Notes: a model not told the origin generated them from the sequence alone. Positions 1 to 7,212 are shown, counted from the first letter of the stretch. The stretch is DNA of 13,030 nucleotides from an uncultured Desulfobacca sp. (GCA_937958145.1 CALGOE010000062.1:1-13030), one strand, 5' to 3'. Made by a program: numbers and translations.

Positions 1-55
1 CCAATCGACTCCGGGTTTATCTTCACAACTGATCATCTTTGGTCGTTGGACGGTT

Positions 56-91
56 CCTGGTGGCACCGGCCGGAAACCCGGTGCCACCAGG
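56..91. repeat. Strong 14-bp hairpin upstream of phoU
   Basis: Bases 56-69 (CCTGGTGGCACCGG) are perfectly complementary to 78-91, leaving an 8-base loop, with one further possible G-U pair outside. No T-tract follows on either strand, so it is not a classical intrinsic terminator. It could be the end of an upstream transcript, a processing or stability element, or a dispersed palindromic repeat. It lies about 110 bases before phoU. The stem is seen directly; its role is unknown. Confidence 0.7.
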
Positions 92-105
92 GCAACAGCG
101 CTCAT

Positions 106-118
106 GGAAATCGTTTCC
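106..118. promoter_or_regulatory. Small inverted repeat in the phoU upstream region
   Basis: GGAAA-TCG-TTTCC forms two 5-base arms around 3 bases. It sits about 80 bases before the phoU start and could be an operator half-site pair. No recognisable PHO box and no clear -35/-10 pair was found in bases 1-198, so the operon promoter remains unplaced. Short arms make chance occurrence quite possible. Confidence 0.2.
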
Positions 119-198
119 GGATGAACACTAGTTAATGGTGCCTTCAAAGTACGGGGTCAGTTGTCGCCTGCCGGAAGTGGTAAGGAGAGAGAAACGAC

Positions 199-906
199 GT
201 GTATAAGGAGCATGCCTCTCGCAAATTCGAGCAGGAGCTTCACAGTCTGCGCCAGAAGATCCTGACTTTGGGGGATATGGTCACCAACGCCATTGCTCAG
301 GCCTGTATGAGCCTGGAGACCTGGGAAGAGGGCCCGGCCCTGGCCACCATTGCCGGTGATCACCAGATTAACAGCCTGGAAGTGGATATTGACGAAACCT
401 GTCTGACCATGATCGCCCTTTATCAGCCGGCGGCCACTGACTTGCGCTTCATTACCACTGCCATGAAGATTATCACTACCCTGGAGCGCATCGGCGATCT
501 GGCCGGCAATATCAGCCACTACGCCCTGGACCTGATTGCAGCCCTGGAAGACCGGGTGGATTTGACCCTGCAGTTGACCATGGCGGCCAAGGCTCGGGAG
601 TTGCTGGCCGCCAGCCTCAAGGCCTTTGTTGACTGGGACGCCGACCTGGCCTTGCGGACCGCCCGGGGTGATCAGGCCATCGACCGCCTCTATAAAGATT
701 ATCTCCTGGACGCCCTCAAGAGCATGCAAGGCCAGGATCTGCGGACCATGCACAATATTATGCGGGCTTTCATGATCTCCAAATTCCTGGAACGCATCGG
801 CGACCATGCTGTTCATATCTGCGAAATGGTGGTGTTCATGGTGAAAGGCCGGATCATTCGCCATCAGAAGGCCACCTTGGATTACCTGGATGAAGAGTTT
901 CACTAA
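199..906 (+). CDS. phoU: PhoU, phosphate transport/signalling regulator
   Basis: This 235-residue protein is of the usual PhoU length and has the two-repeat, all-helical PhoU pattern. Each repeat carries the metal-binding ERIGD motif, at residues 96-100 and 198-202. PhoU is a cytoplasmic peripheral protein that binds metal clusters and links the Pst transporter to Pho signalling, damping uptake when phosphate is plentiful. The GTG start at 199 is chosen because AGGAG lies at 183-187 and the family's N-terminal pattern begins here. The ATG at 212 has a better ribosome site but is out of frame. The gene leads the operon, whereas phoU often closes pst operons, and its last 17 bases overlap pstS. 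No PhoR/PhoB pair is in the window. Confidence 0.95.
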   Translation: MYKEHASRKFEQELHSLRQKILTLGDMVTNAIAQACMSLETWEEGPALATIAGDHQINSLEVDIDETCLTMIALYQPAATDLRFITTAMKIITTLERIGDLAGNISHYALDLIAALEDRVDLTLQLTMAAKARELLAASLKAFVDWDADLALRTARGDQAIDRLYKDYLLDALKSMQGQDLRTMHNIMRAFMISKFLERIGDHAVHICEMVVFMVKGRIIRHQKATLDYLDEEFH

Positions 907-1723
907 TTCCCGGTTTCCCCCCCTGCCTCGCCTTTTCTCATTTGTGCTCCTAATGCTTTTGATTCTGTCGCTGTCGGCTTGCGGCCAAAGGGAGCGGGGG
1001 GGCCAGACCATCACCATTGCGGGTTCGACTTCCGTGCAGCCTTTTGCCGAAAAGCTGGCCGAAGTCTACATGAAGCAATGTCCGGGGTTGCTCATCAACG
1101 TCCAGGGGGGCGGCTCCAGTGCCGGCATTATGGCGGTGCAGCAAGGGGCAGCGCAGATCGGTGCTTCCTCCCGGGAATTGCACGGCGAGGAAAAAAAACT
1201 CCACGAAGCTGTCATCGCCTGGGATGGCATTGCCGTTATCGTTCACCCCAGCTGTCCGCTGGATAATATCTCTTTGGCGACCTTGCGGCAGATTTTTGCC
1301 GGCGGCATCAAGGACTGGAGCGCCCTGGGGCTTAAACCCCATGGGATGCATGTCATTACCCGGGAGGAGGGTTCCGGCACCCGCACCGCCTTTGAAGAAC
1401 TGGTCATGGATAAAATGGAGATAACGCCCTCGGCCCTGGTGCAGGATTCCAACGGCGCGGTGCGGGAGATTGTGGCCCATGATCCCCATGCCATCGGCTA
1501 TATCTCATGCGGATTGGTGGACCAGCAGGTGAAGGCCCTGGCCATTGACGGCGTCCTGCCCACCGGCGCCAATATCAAGAAAAATTTGTACAAATTAACC
1601 CGCCGCTTCCTGTTTGTCACCGCCCGGGAGCCCACCGGCTTGGCCCAGGAGTTCTGCTCCTTTGTCTTGAGCCCCCAGGGCCAGGTATTATTGGAAAAAG
1701 AGGGATTAATCGGAGTGCACTGA
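890..1723 (+). CDS. pstS: PstS, phosphate-binding lipoprotein
   Basis: A 277-residue phosphate-binding protein that would capture phosphate outside the inner membrane and deliver it to PstCA. Residues 1-30 form a lipoprotein signal peptide: basic start, hydrophobic stretch 15-28, and lipobox LSAC with Cys31 as the lipidation site. Phosphate-site motifs follow in order: GSTSVQP at 45-51, GGGSSAG at 73-79, GASSRE at 91-96 and EGSGTRTAF around 160-168. It is shorter than the E. coli type (about 346) and fits the compact PstS class. The start codon lies inside phoU with no strong ribosome site, so translational coupling to phoU is likely. The stop lies 7 bases before pstC. Confidence 0.95.
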   Translation: MKSFTNSRFPPLPRLFSFVLLMLLILSLSACGQRERGGQTITIAGSTSVQPFAEKLAEVYMKQCPGLLINVQGGGSSAGIMAVQQGAAQIGASSRELHGEEKKLHEAVIAWDGIAVIVHPSCPLDNISLATLRQIFAGGIKDWSALGLKPHGMHVITREEGSGTRTAFEELVMDKMEITPSALVQDSNGAVREIVAHDPHAIGYISCGLVDQQVKALAIDGVLPTGANIKKNLYKLTRRFLFVTAREPTGLAQEFCSFVLSPQGQVLLEKEGLIGVH

Positions 1724-1730
1724 CCCTGCC

Positions 1731-2573
1731 ATGCTGACACGAGAGAAGTTGATCGAGAAAGCCCTGCTGCTGTTGGCGCTGTCAGCCATCGGTTCGTTGG
1801 CCTTGATAACCATCTTCATCTTTTTGGAAGGCCTGCCCATTATTCTCAAAACCGGCCTGAGCCATTTTATCTTCGGTGCCCATTGGGCCCCCACCAAAGG
1901 CCACTTCGGCATCCTGGCCATGATCCTCTCCTCTCTTTACGTTACCCTGGGCGCCCTGATCTTCGGCGTCCCCCTGGCCCTGGGCTGTGCCATTGTCCTG
2001 GCGGAGTTTGCGCCGCCATCCCTGACCCGGATCCTTAAACCAACCATTGAGCTGTTGGCCGGCATCCCCTCCGTCGTCTATGGGTTCCTGGGGGTGATCC
2101 TGCTGGTCCCGCTCATTCGCACTTATTTGGGCGGCCCGGGCCTCTCTTTGTTGGCGGCCTCGCTGATTCTGGGCATTATGATCCTGCCCACGGTGATCAG
2201 TATTTCCATAGATGCCATGCATGCCGTCCCGACTCTGTATCGGGAAGGCTCCATTGCCCTGGGGGCGACGCAGTGGCAGACGGTCCGCAAACTCGTCCTG
2301 CCGGCGGCCCGCTCCGGGATCATCACCGCCATCATTCTGGGCATGGGGCGGGCCATCGGCGAGACCATGGCCGTGATCATGGTGGCTGGCAATGCCTTGA
2401 GCATTCCCACCTCCATCCTGGATTCGGTCCGCACCCTGACCGCCAACATCGCTCTGGAGTTGGGGTATGCCTCCGGGGCCCATCGGGAGGCCCTCTTTGC
2501 CACCGGCATTGTCTTATTCATCATCATTATGATCCTGAACACCGCCGCCACCCTCATCGCTGGGCGGAGATAA
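1731..2573 (+). CDS. pstC: PstC, phosphate ABC transporter permease
   Basis: A 280-residue inner-membrane permease subunit with about six hydrophobic segments (first at about 11-32, last at about 255-275). The cytoplasmic EAA-type coupling loop lies around residues 171-190 (REGSIALGATQWQTV), followed by the typical GRAIGET sequence at 206-212. With PstA it forms the membrane channel through which phosphate received from PstS is moved using ATP hydrolysed by PstB. It begins 7 bases after pstS with only a weak ribosome site (GGAGTG in the pstS end), which suggests coupled translation. Length and motifs are normal for the family. Confidence 0.95.
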   Translation: MLTREKLIEKALLLLALSAIGSLALITIFIFLEGLPIILKTGLSHFIFGAHWAPTKGHFGILAMILSSLYVTLGALIFGVPLALGCAIVLAEFAPPSLTRILKPTIELLAGIPSVVYGFLGVILLVPLIRTYLGGPGLSLLAASLILGIMILPTVISISIDAMHAVPTLYREGSIALGATQWQTVRKLVLPAARSGIITAIILGMGRAIGETMAVIMVAGNALSIPTSILDSVRTLTANIALELGYASGAHREALFATGIVLFIIIMILNTAATLIAGRR

Positions 2574-2581
2574 CCGGGGCT

Positions 2582-3418
2582 ATGCGCGTCGATCCCCTCC
2601 TGACGGAACGCTTGGTCAAGAGCCTCCTGTGGTGCCTCACCGGTCTGACCATTTTCGTGCTCATCTTCATCATTACCTTTATTGCCATAAAGGGCCTGCC
2701 CCAGCTTTCTCTGAGCTTTTTGTGGCACGATATTGAAGATATGGGCCGGGCCGGGGGGATCTTCCCGACGCTGGTGAGCACCCTCTACCTGACCCTCATC
2801 GCCTTAGTGGTGGCCTCCCCCCTGGGAGTAGGGAGTGCCATATATCTGACCGAATATACTTTGGAGGGTTGGGTGACCCGCCTCATCCGCTTCGGCGCCG
2901 AATGTCTGGCCGGAGTTCCCTCCATTATCCTGGGACTGTTTGGGTTCGTCCTGTTTGTCATCAAACTGAATTTCGGCTGGTCCATGCTTTCCGGCGGCCT
3001 CAGTCTGGCCATTATGATATTGCCGACCATCATCCGCACCAGCGAAGAGGCCTTGAAAGCGGTGCCAAAAGAATACCAGGACGTGTGCTTCTCTCTGGGG
3101 CTCAGTAAATGGCAGACCATCACCCGGGTGGTCCTGCCCTGCGCCCTGCCGGGGATCATGACCGGCATCGTCCTGAGTATCGGCCGTTCCATCGGTGAAA
3201 CCGCGGTCGTCCTGTTTACGGCCGGGGCTTCCTTGCGCACGCCCACCAGCCTCTTTGATTCGGGCCGGTCCATGGCAGTGCATTTTTATATCCTGGCCCG
3301 AGAGGGTCTGTCCATGCCCAATGCCTATGGCACCGCGGCCATTCTGATCATTTCCATTTTATTGATCAATATCACTGCCTACACCCTGATGCAGCGTTTT
3401 CTGAGGAAATATCAATAA
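2582..3418 (+). CDS. pstA: PstA, phosphate ABC transporter permease
   Basis: A 278-residue membrane protein, the second half of the Pst channel. It has about six hydrophobic segments, the coupling loop at about 164-183 (EYQDVCFSLGLSKWQTI) and GRSIGET at 201-207. The ATG at 2582, 8 bases after the pstC stop, is taken as the start. The reading frame stays open far upstream, but that extension lies inside pstC in another frame and encodes no membrane sequence, so it is not part of the protein. The stop is followed within 20 bases by pstB1. PstC and PstA differ in sequence, so their two coupling loops present different surfaces to the two ATPase subunits. Confidence 0.95.
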   Translation: MRVDPLLTERLVKSLLWCLTGLTIFVLIFIITFIAIKGLPQLSLSFLWHDIEDMGRAGGIFPTLVSTLYLTLIALVVASPLGVGSAIYLTEYTLEGWVTRLIRFGAECLAGVPSIILGLFGFVLFVIKLNFGWSMLSGGLSLAIMILPTIIRTSEEALKAVPKEYQDVCFSLGLSKWQTITRVVLPCALPGIMTGIVLSIGRSIGETAVVLFTAGASLRTPTSLFDSGRSMAVHFYILAREGLSMPNAYGTAAILIISILLINITAYTLMQRFLRKYQ

Positions 3419-3425
3419 GGAGCCC

Positions 3426-3431
3426 GAAGGA
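3426..3431 (+). promoter_or_regulatory. Ribosome binding site of pstB1
   Basis: GAAGGA lies 6 bases before the ATG at 3438 and fixes this start. A second AAGGAG at 3417-3422, overlapping the pstA stop, is 15 bases away and so less suited. pstB1 thus has a clear site, whereas pstB2 does not. Confidence 0.7.
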
Positions 3432-3437
3432 CCTGGG

Positions 3438-4199
3438 ATGCTGCCCGTCAAAATTCAGGTGAGAGAACTGACGTTTCACTACGGGTCGCACTGTGCCATC
3501 CAGGGGCTCAATCTGGATATTTATCAGGGCGAAATTCTGGGACTGATGGGACCGGCCAAAAGCGGCAAAACGACTTTTTTGCGGGTATTGAACCGCATGT
3601 GCGACCTCATCCCCAACGTCCGTATCCAGGGCAGCGTTCGCCTGGACGACGAAGAGATCCTGGCGCCGCATTACGACGTGGACAGCCTGCGCCGCCGCAT
3701 CGGCATGGTATTTGCCAAGCCGGTGCCGCTGCCCCGTTCTATTTACGAAAACCTGGCCTTTGCGCCCCGTTTGCAAAAAAAGCCCCAGCACCGGGACGAC
3801 CTGGCCGAACTGGTGGAAAACAGCCTGAAAGCGGCCCAACTGTGGGATGAAGTGAAAGACCGGCTGCATGATTCGGCCCTCAAACTCTCCGGCGGCCAGC
3901 AGCAGCGTCTCTGCCTGGCCCGCACCCTGGCCATGGCGCCGGAGGTCATCCTTTTGGATGAGCCCACCAGCGGCCTGGACCCCATTTCCACCGCCCGGAT
4001 CGAAGAGACCCTGACGGCATTGAAAAAAGATTTCACCATTGTCTTGGTGAGCAACAACACCAAACAGATCGCCCGCTGCTCCGACAAAGTGGCCTTTCTC
4101 CTCATGAGCCGGCTGGTGGAATACGGCGTCACACCGGAAGTCTTTATGGTGCCGAAACAGAAAGAAACCGACGACTACATTTCCGGCCGCTTTGGGTAA
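3438..4199 (+). CDS. pstB: PstB-type phosphate ABC ATPase, degenerate Q- and H-loops (PstB1)
   Basis: A 253-residue cytoplasmic ATPase with the PstB architecture and the typical YISG-(R/K)-(F/Y)-G C-terminus. Seen directly: Walker A GPAKSGKT at 38-45, signature LSGGQ at 150-154, Walker B ILLDE with Asp174 and Glu175, and D-loop SGLD at 178-181. Two residues depart from the family. The Q-loop reads VFAKP, with Ala93 where PstB has Gln. The switch region reads VSNN, with Asn206 where PstB has His (usual VTHN). Those residues normally couple ATP hydrolysis to the permease and support catalysis. Because the frame, Walker motifs and signature are intact, it is probably functional as a partner of PstB2 and not a decaying copy. 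That pairing is inference. Confidence 0.93.
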   Translation: MLPVKIQVRELTFHYGSHCAIQGLNLDIYQGEILGLMGPAKSGKTTFLRVLNRMCDLIPNVRIQGSVRLDDEEILAPHYDVDSLRRRIGMVFAKPVPLPRSIYENLAFAPRLQKKPQHRDDLAELVENSLKAAQLWDEVKDRLHDSALKLSGGQQQRLCLARTLAMAPEVILLDEPTSGLDPISTARIEETLTALKKDFTIVLVSNNTKQIARCSDKVAFLLMSRLVEYGVTPEVFMVPKQKETDDYISGRFG

Positions 4200-4288
4200 G
4201 GGCACGGGGAAGAGGGGAACTCAACCATATTCCGGCCGACGGGCCGCAGGGTTGGCGGGCCGGGCAGCCAAAAGAGTACCTAGCATCC
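4200..4288 (+). other. Spacer between the two pstB genes, with a small hairpin
   Basis: This 89-base gap is unusually long for the operon. It is GC-rich and holds a 5-bp stem, CGGCC at 4233-4237 with GGCCG at 4242-4246 and loop GACG, but no T-tract. Only a weak AAAGAG at 4271-4276 precedes the pstB2 start. The gap may affect the PstB1:PstB2 ratio; that is speculation. Confidence 0.35.
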
Positions 4289-5047
4289 ATGAACCCAGAC
4301 ATCATCACCATCCGGCATCTCGATCTCTATTACGGGAGATTTCATGCCCTGAAAAATATCAACGTCAGTTTTGCCCGCCAGCGGATCACCGCCCTCATCG
4401 GTCCCTCCGGTTGCGGCAAATCCACCCTGCTGCGGGTGTTGAACCGGATGAACGATCTCATCGACGGGGTTTCCATTACCGGGCAGGTGCTCATTGACGG
4501 GGAAAACATTTACCATCGGGAGACCAACCTCATGCAACTCAGGAAAAAGGTGGGGATGGTCTTCCAAAGGCCCAACCCCTTTCCTCTGTCCATTTACGAT
4601 AACATCGTCTATGGTCCGACCCTGCATGGCCGCCCGAACAGAAATCAACTGGAGGAAATCCTGGTCCGCTCCCTTAAGGCCGTCCACCTTTGGGACGAAC
4701 TCAAGGACCGGCTGGGCCAGTCGGCCCTCAGCCTGACGGAAGAGCAGCAGCAGCGCCTCTGCATCGCCCGCCTCCTGGCCGTGGAGCCGGAGATCCTGCT
4801 CATGGACGAACCCTGTTCCGCCCTGGATCCTCTGGCCACCCTGCAGTTGGAGGACCTCATGCAGGAGTTGGCCAAGGCCTACACCATCATTATCGTCACC
4901 CACAACATGCAGCAGGCGGCCCGGGTCTCCAGCGACACCGGGTTCATGCTCCTGGGCGATCTGGTGGAGTTCGGTCCCACCTCCGCCATTTTCACCCGCC
5001 CCCGCGACGAACGGACCGAAGATTATATCTCGGGCAAATATGGCTAA
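4289..5047 (+). CDS. pstB: PstB-type phosphate ABC ATPase, degenerate signature motif (PstB2)
   Basis: A 252-residue cytoplasmic ATPase, the second PstB of the operon. It has a textbook Walker A (GPSGCGKS, 38-45), Q-loop VFQRPNPFP with Gln93, Walker B LLMDE (Asp173, Glu174), D-loop SALD (177-180) and switch VTHN with His205. The ABC signature is changed: LTEEQ at 149-153 replaces LSGGQ, so both glycines that contact the ATP gamma-phosphate in the partner's site are glutamates. The altered codons are at 4736-4744. The flanking QQQRLCIAR is normal, so this is not a frameshift. It is the mirror image of PstB1, which keeps the signature but lost Q- and H-loop residues. The ATG at 4289 matches family length although its ribosome site is poor. 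Confidence 0.93.
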   Translation: MNPDIITIRHLDLYYGRFHALKNINVSFARQRITALIGPSGCGKSTLLRVLNRMNDLIDGVSITGQVLIDGENIYHRETNLMQLRKKVGMVFQRPNPFPLSIYDNIVYGPTLHGRPNRNQLEEILVRSLKAVHLWDELKDRLGQSALSLTEEQQQRLCIARLLAVEPEILLMDEPCSALDPLATLQLEDLMQELAKAYTIIIVTHNMQQAARVSSDTGFMLLGDLVEFGPTSAIFTRPRDERTEDYISGKYG

Positions 5048-5173
5048 GCCAGGCGCGGTGAGCTTGGCGCCGAGGGGGAGCGGGGAGAGGATTCAGGAAG
5101 TAGGCCGCCAGGTTGATGAGGCTTTGGCCGGGGCAACCGGGGAAGGGGACACTGAGCAGAGGGAAACGATAAT

Positions 5174-5206
5174 GGGGCGGGTCCTCAGGCCCGCCCCGAT
5201 GTTTTT
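5174..5206 (+). terminator. Intrinsic terminator of the pst operon
   Basis: GGGGCGGG at 5174-5181 pairs perfectly with CCCGCCCC at 5190-5197 around an 8-base loop, and the stem is followed by GATGTTTTT. It lies 127 bases after the pstB2 stop. Bases 5048-5173 before it are GC-rich, and I see no credible gene in them. Confidence 0.85.
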
Positions 5207-5211
5207 ATTCA

Positions 5212-5222
5212 ATAATTATTTC
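5212..5222. repeat. Possible left terminal repeat of the transposase element
   Basis: ATAATTATTTC here is an exact reverse complement of 7097-7107. The pair brackets the transposase gene, just outside the pst terminator on this side. Matching does not extend in either direction, the sequence is AT-rich, and the right copy overlaps the -10 box of the transposase promoter, so it may be coincidence. No flanking target duplication was recognised. Confidence 0.25.
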
Positions 5223-5247
5223 GGCGCCGTTGCCGCCCAAACATTTT

Positions 5248-6999
5248 CTACTGTTTGCGGCCCGCTTCGATGGCCTCGCCGTCGCTGCCGGCACGCTGCT
5301 GCGGCACCAGCCTCCCTTCGTCCATTTCATATCCCAGGGCCTCAATAATCTGGAGCTGCAGATCCGTGGGCTCCTCAAAGAGGCGCAAAGGCTTGGTATC
5401 CTCGGAAAGCAGGAAAATGGCCGTCTTTAAAGCCCGCATCTCTTCCATGGCCTCTTTGGCGTTGACCAGCAGGCCGGCGGCCGCCAGGCGGCTGTTCAGG
5501 AAGCAGAGATAGGTCAGAGCCACCATGCAGACGAAAATGTGGATGGGAATCTTCGAGTCGGTCCAATGATATTGCGGCGTCAGGGCGGACTGGAAGATGG
5601 TCTGGGAGCGGTTGGGGCTGTCGCCCAGGAGGCCCCGCTCCACCGCCAGATCACAGAATTCCTCTGGTGACCAATCTTGACGATCCGTCTGGATGACAAA
5701 TTTGCCCATCCGTTTGAGGAGACCGGCGCAATAGTGCCGGTTTAACCGCGGCCGGACAAAGGTCTTGCCGTTTTCCCGGTGACAGGCTAGGTCCATAATT
5801 TCGTCGGTAAGCCCCATATCCCGGCAGCGGTTGGCGAAACGGCTTTGCATCTCCACGGCAAACTGGTCCACCGGCAGCTGGCGCAGCTCCCTCTGCCAGA
5901 CGATCAGATCCTGCCGTAACTTTTGGATTTTATCCCGTAGTTCCCGCCGGGCCTTCTTGAATATGGCAGGATCAAAGAGGATGACCTGCTGCCCGGCCTC
6001 GCTCTGAGAGTGGCCGGCATAGCGGATGCTGTAATGCCCCTCACCCTGGGCCTGCAGCCGCTGATTATGCCGGCAGGGCCAGACGGCATAGGCCGACAAG
6101 GGGATGGCCAATAATGCCGGCGCTGCGTCCGGCGGCAAAGCTGCCAGGTAATGCACCTGCTCGTTGCCGGCAATTTTTTCCCGCAAGGGGGCGCTGTTGA
6201 TGCCAATGCCCAAAAGGATGGTCAGATCTCGATAACTGCCCCCCAGAGCCGTTACCTTGCTCAGCAGCGTGGCCAGAATCCGGTCGAAATACTTGCTGAC
6301 CGGTTCGTCCTCTTCATAGGCCTGGTAATAAATGGGAATACCCCGCTGGTTGGTCACAAGCGCTACCTTGACGCCCCGTCGCGCCGGTTTGGCCACGCGC
6401 GCGGTGCCGGCAAGGCCGCGATTGCCGTTGCCGTTTCCCGTCGACGGGAAGAGCAGACTGGCCTCCAGCAAGAGATGCTCGTTGTCAGCCGGGTCGGTTA
6501 AAGAGAGTATCTTTTTGAAAAACCGGTTTTTGATTTTCTCCAGTTCCGGGGTGCGGATGCGGTCCCAGTGATTCCAGAAATTCTGGGAACTTAAAGAGAC
6601 CAGCCGTACCGGCCGGATGCGCTGGATATCGGTCTGTTCATACCAAACCGCCAACTTGCGCTTGCTGGTCGGCGCGATGGCGCGGTTCATGGCGGCGTAA
6701 AAGATGATCTCACCCAACGACGGGCCCCGAATCTTCTTCCCCGGCGGCAATAATTCGTCAATCATGGCCGCCAGGTCGATGGCCTGGTCCAATTCATTGA
6801 TGAGAAAAACAGAGCCATATTCTTTCGGGGAGAAACCCTCCGGTAAACTTCCTGCCGGAAAATCCAAGAGAGATTGGACCTTATCGGCCGTGCCCAGATA
6901 CACCTGATTGACGATGGTGGGCCGACCCTTAATGCGCTGCGACTCTCGGATATAATAATACGTGTGATCTTTCTTGACCTTTTTGTGAAGATGGGCCAT
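5248..6999 (-). CDS. IS1634-family transposase (IS4 superfamily), catalytic triad apparently lost
   Basis: A 583-residue protein with the IS1634-type N-terminus (YYYIRESQRIKGRP at 15-28, VNQVYLG at 30-36), the VHYLAALPP segment around 282-290 and the C-terminal PQYHWTDSKI at 475-484. The length is normal and the frame unbroken. Related enzymes, as I recall them, have LLYD(A/T)T, LVFDKGNNS and a VE(E/D)AFR motif carrying the D, D and E. Here the matching stretches read LLLEAS (Glu179), ILLGIGINS (Gly264) and GDSPNRS (about 459-465), so all three catalytic residues seem replaced. The ATG at 6999 has GAGG about 7 bases upstream and a good promoter. It stands alone, with intact gene neighbours. 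An inactive relic or a host-adopted protein are both possible; the family call is firm, the catalytic reading is by remembered alignment. Confidence 0.85.
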   Translation of the reverse strand: MAHLHKKVKKDHTYYYIRESQRIKGRPTIVNQVYLGTADKVQSLLDFPAGSLPEGFSPKEYGSVFLINELDQAIDLAAMIDELLPPGKKIRGPSLGEIIFYAAMNRAIAPTSKRKLAVWYEQTDIQRIRPVRLVSLSSQNFWNHWDRIRTPELEKIKNRFFKKILSLTDPADNEHLLLEASLLFPSTGNGNGNRGLAGTARVAKPARRGVKVALVTNQRGIPIYYQAYEEDEPVSKYFDRILATLLSKVTALGGSYRDLTILLGIGINSAPLREKIAGNEQVHYLAALPPDAAPALLAIPLSAYAVWPCRHNQRLQAQGEGHYSIRYAGHSQSEAGQQVILFDPAIFKKARRELRDKIQKLRQDLIVWQRELRQLPVDQFAVEMQSRFANRCRDMGLTDEIMDLACHRENGKTFVRPRLNRHYCAGLLKRMGKFVIQTDRQDWSPEEFCDLAVERGLLGDSPNRSQTIFQSALTPQYHWTDSKIPIHIFVCMVALTYLCFLNSRLAAAGLLVNAKEAMEEMRALKTAIFLLSEDTKPLRLFEEPTDLQLQIIEALGYEMDEGRLVPQQRAGSDGEAIEAGRKQ

Positions 7000-7032
7000 A
7001 GTTAACCTCGTTCCGAATCTTTTCTGCCGCCC

Positions 7033-7051
7033 TGGCCGGCGCTGCCGGCCA
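7033..7051 (-). repeat. Hairpin in the transposase mRNA leader
   Basis: TGGCCGGC at 7033-7040 pairs perfectly with GCCGGCCA at 7044-7051 around the loop GCT. It lies between the predicted promoter (7103-7131) and the start codon at 6999, so it would be in the 5' leader. Some insertion sequences use leader hairpins to limit transposase translation; that role here is only inferred. Confidence 0.5.
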
Positions 7052-7096
7052 CTGCGTTATCAGCGCGGCCGTAGCTGCAGAAATTTTCTTTCTTAT

Positions 7097-7107
7097 GAAA
7101 TAATTAT
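7097..7107. repeat. Possible right terminal repeat of the transposase element
   Basis: GAAATAATTAT is the exact reverse complement of 5212-5222. It overlaps the -10 box of the transposase promoter, which would put the -35 box outside the element. That is an argument against it being a true terminal repeat. Confidence 0.25.
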
Positions 7108-7131
7108 ATACATTGGAAAATCATTTGGCAA
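7103..7131 (-). promoter_or_regulatory. Sigma70-type promoter for the transposase gene
   Basis: On the minus strand TTGCCA (7126-7131, five of six consensus bases) is followed by exactly 17 bases and then a perfect TATAAT (7103-7108). Transcription would start near 7096 and give a leader of about 95 bases before the start codon at 6999. It is the best-looking promoter in the window. Confidence 0.65.
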
Positions 7132-7212
7132 TCGTCACATCTCCCTAAGTTTATAGGTAATTGAACTTAAAATTGTAAAATATTTTATTATTTGACAGCA
7201 AATTCCAGCATC

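Noticed and set aside
1..198. PHO box or sigma54 promoter before phoU
   Set aside because: TGGCACC at 61-67 lacks the downstream TTGC at the required spacing, and no pair of CTGTCAT-like repeats was found.
157..1017. Long minus-strand open frame opposite phoU
   Set aside because: Its product is rich in Gly/Gln/His without domain motifs, and it lies fully opposite phoU and the start of pstS, which are well supported.
2273..2581. N-terminal extension of PstA by about 100 residues
   Set aside because: It lies in an alternative frame inside pstC, its product is His/Arg/Pro-rich and unlike a permease; the ATG at 2582 gives the family length.
1782..2728. Minus-strand open frames opposite pstC and pstA
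   Set aside because: They are antisense readings of membrane-protein codons with no recognisable domains.
7192..7197. Perfect TTGACA on the plus strand
   Set aside because: No -10 box lies 16-18 bases downstream, and no plus-strand gene follows.
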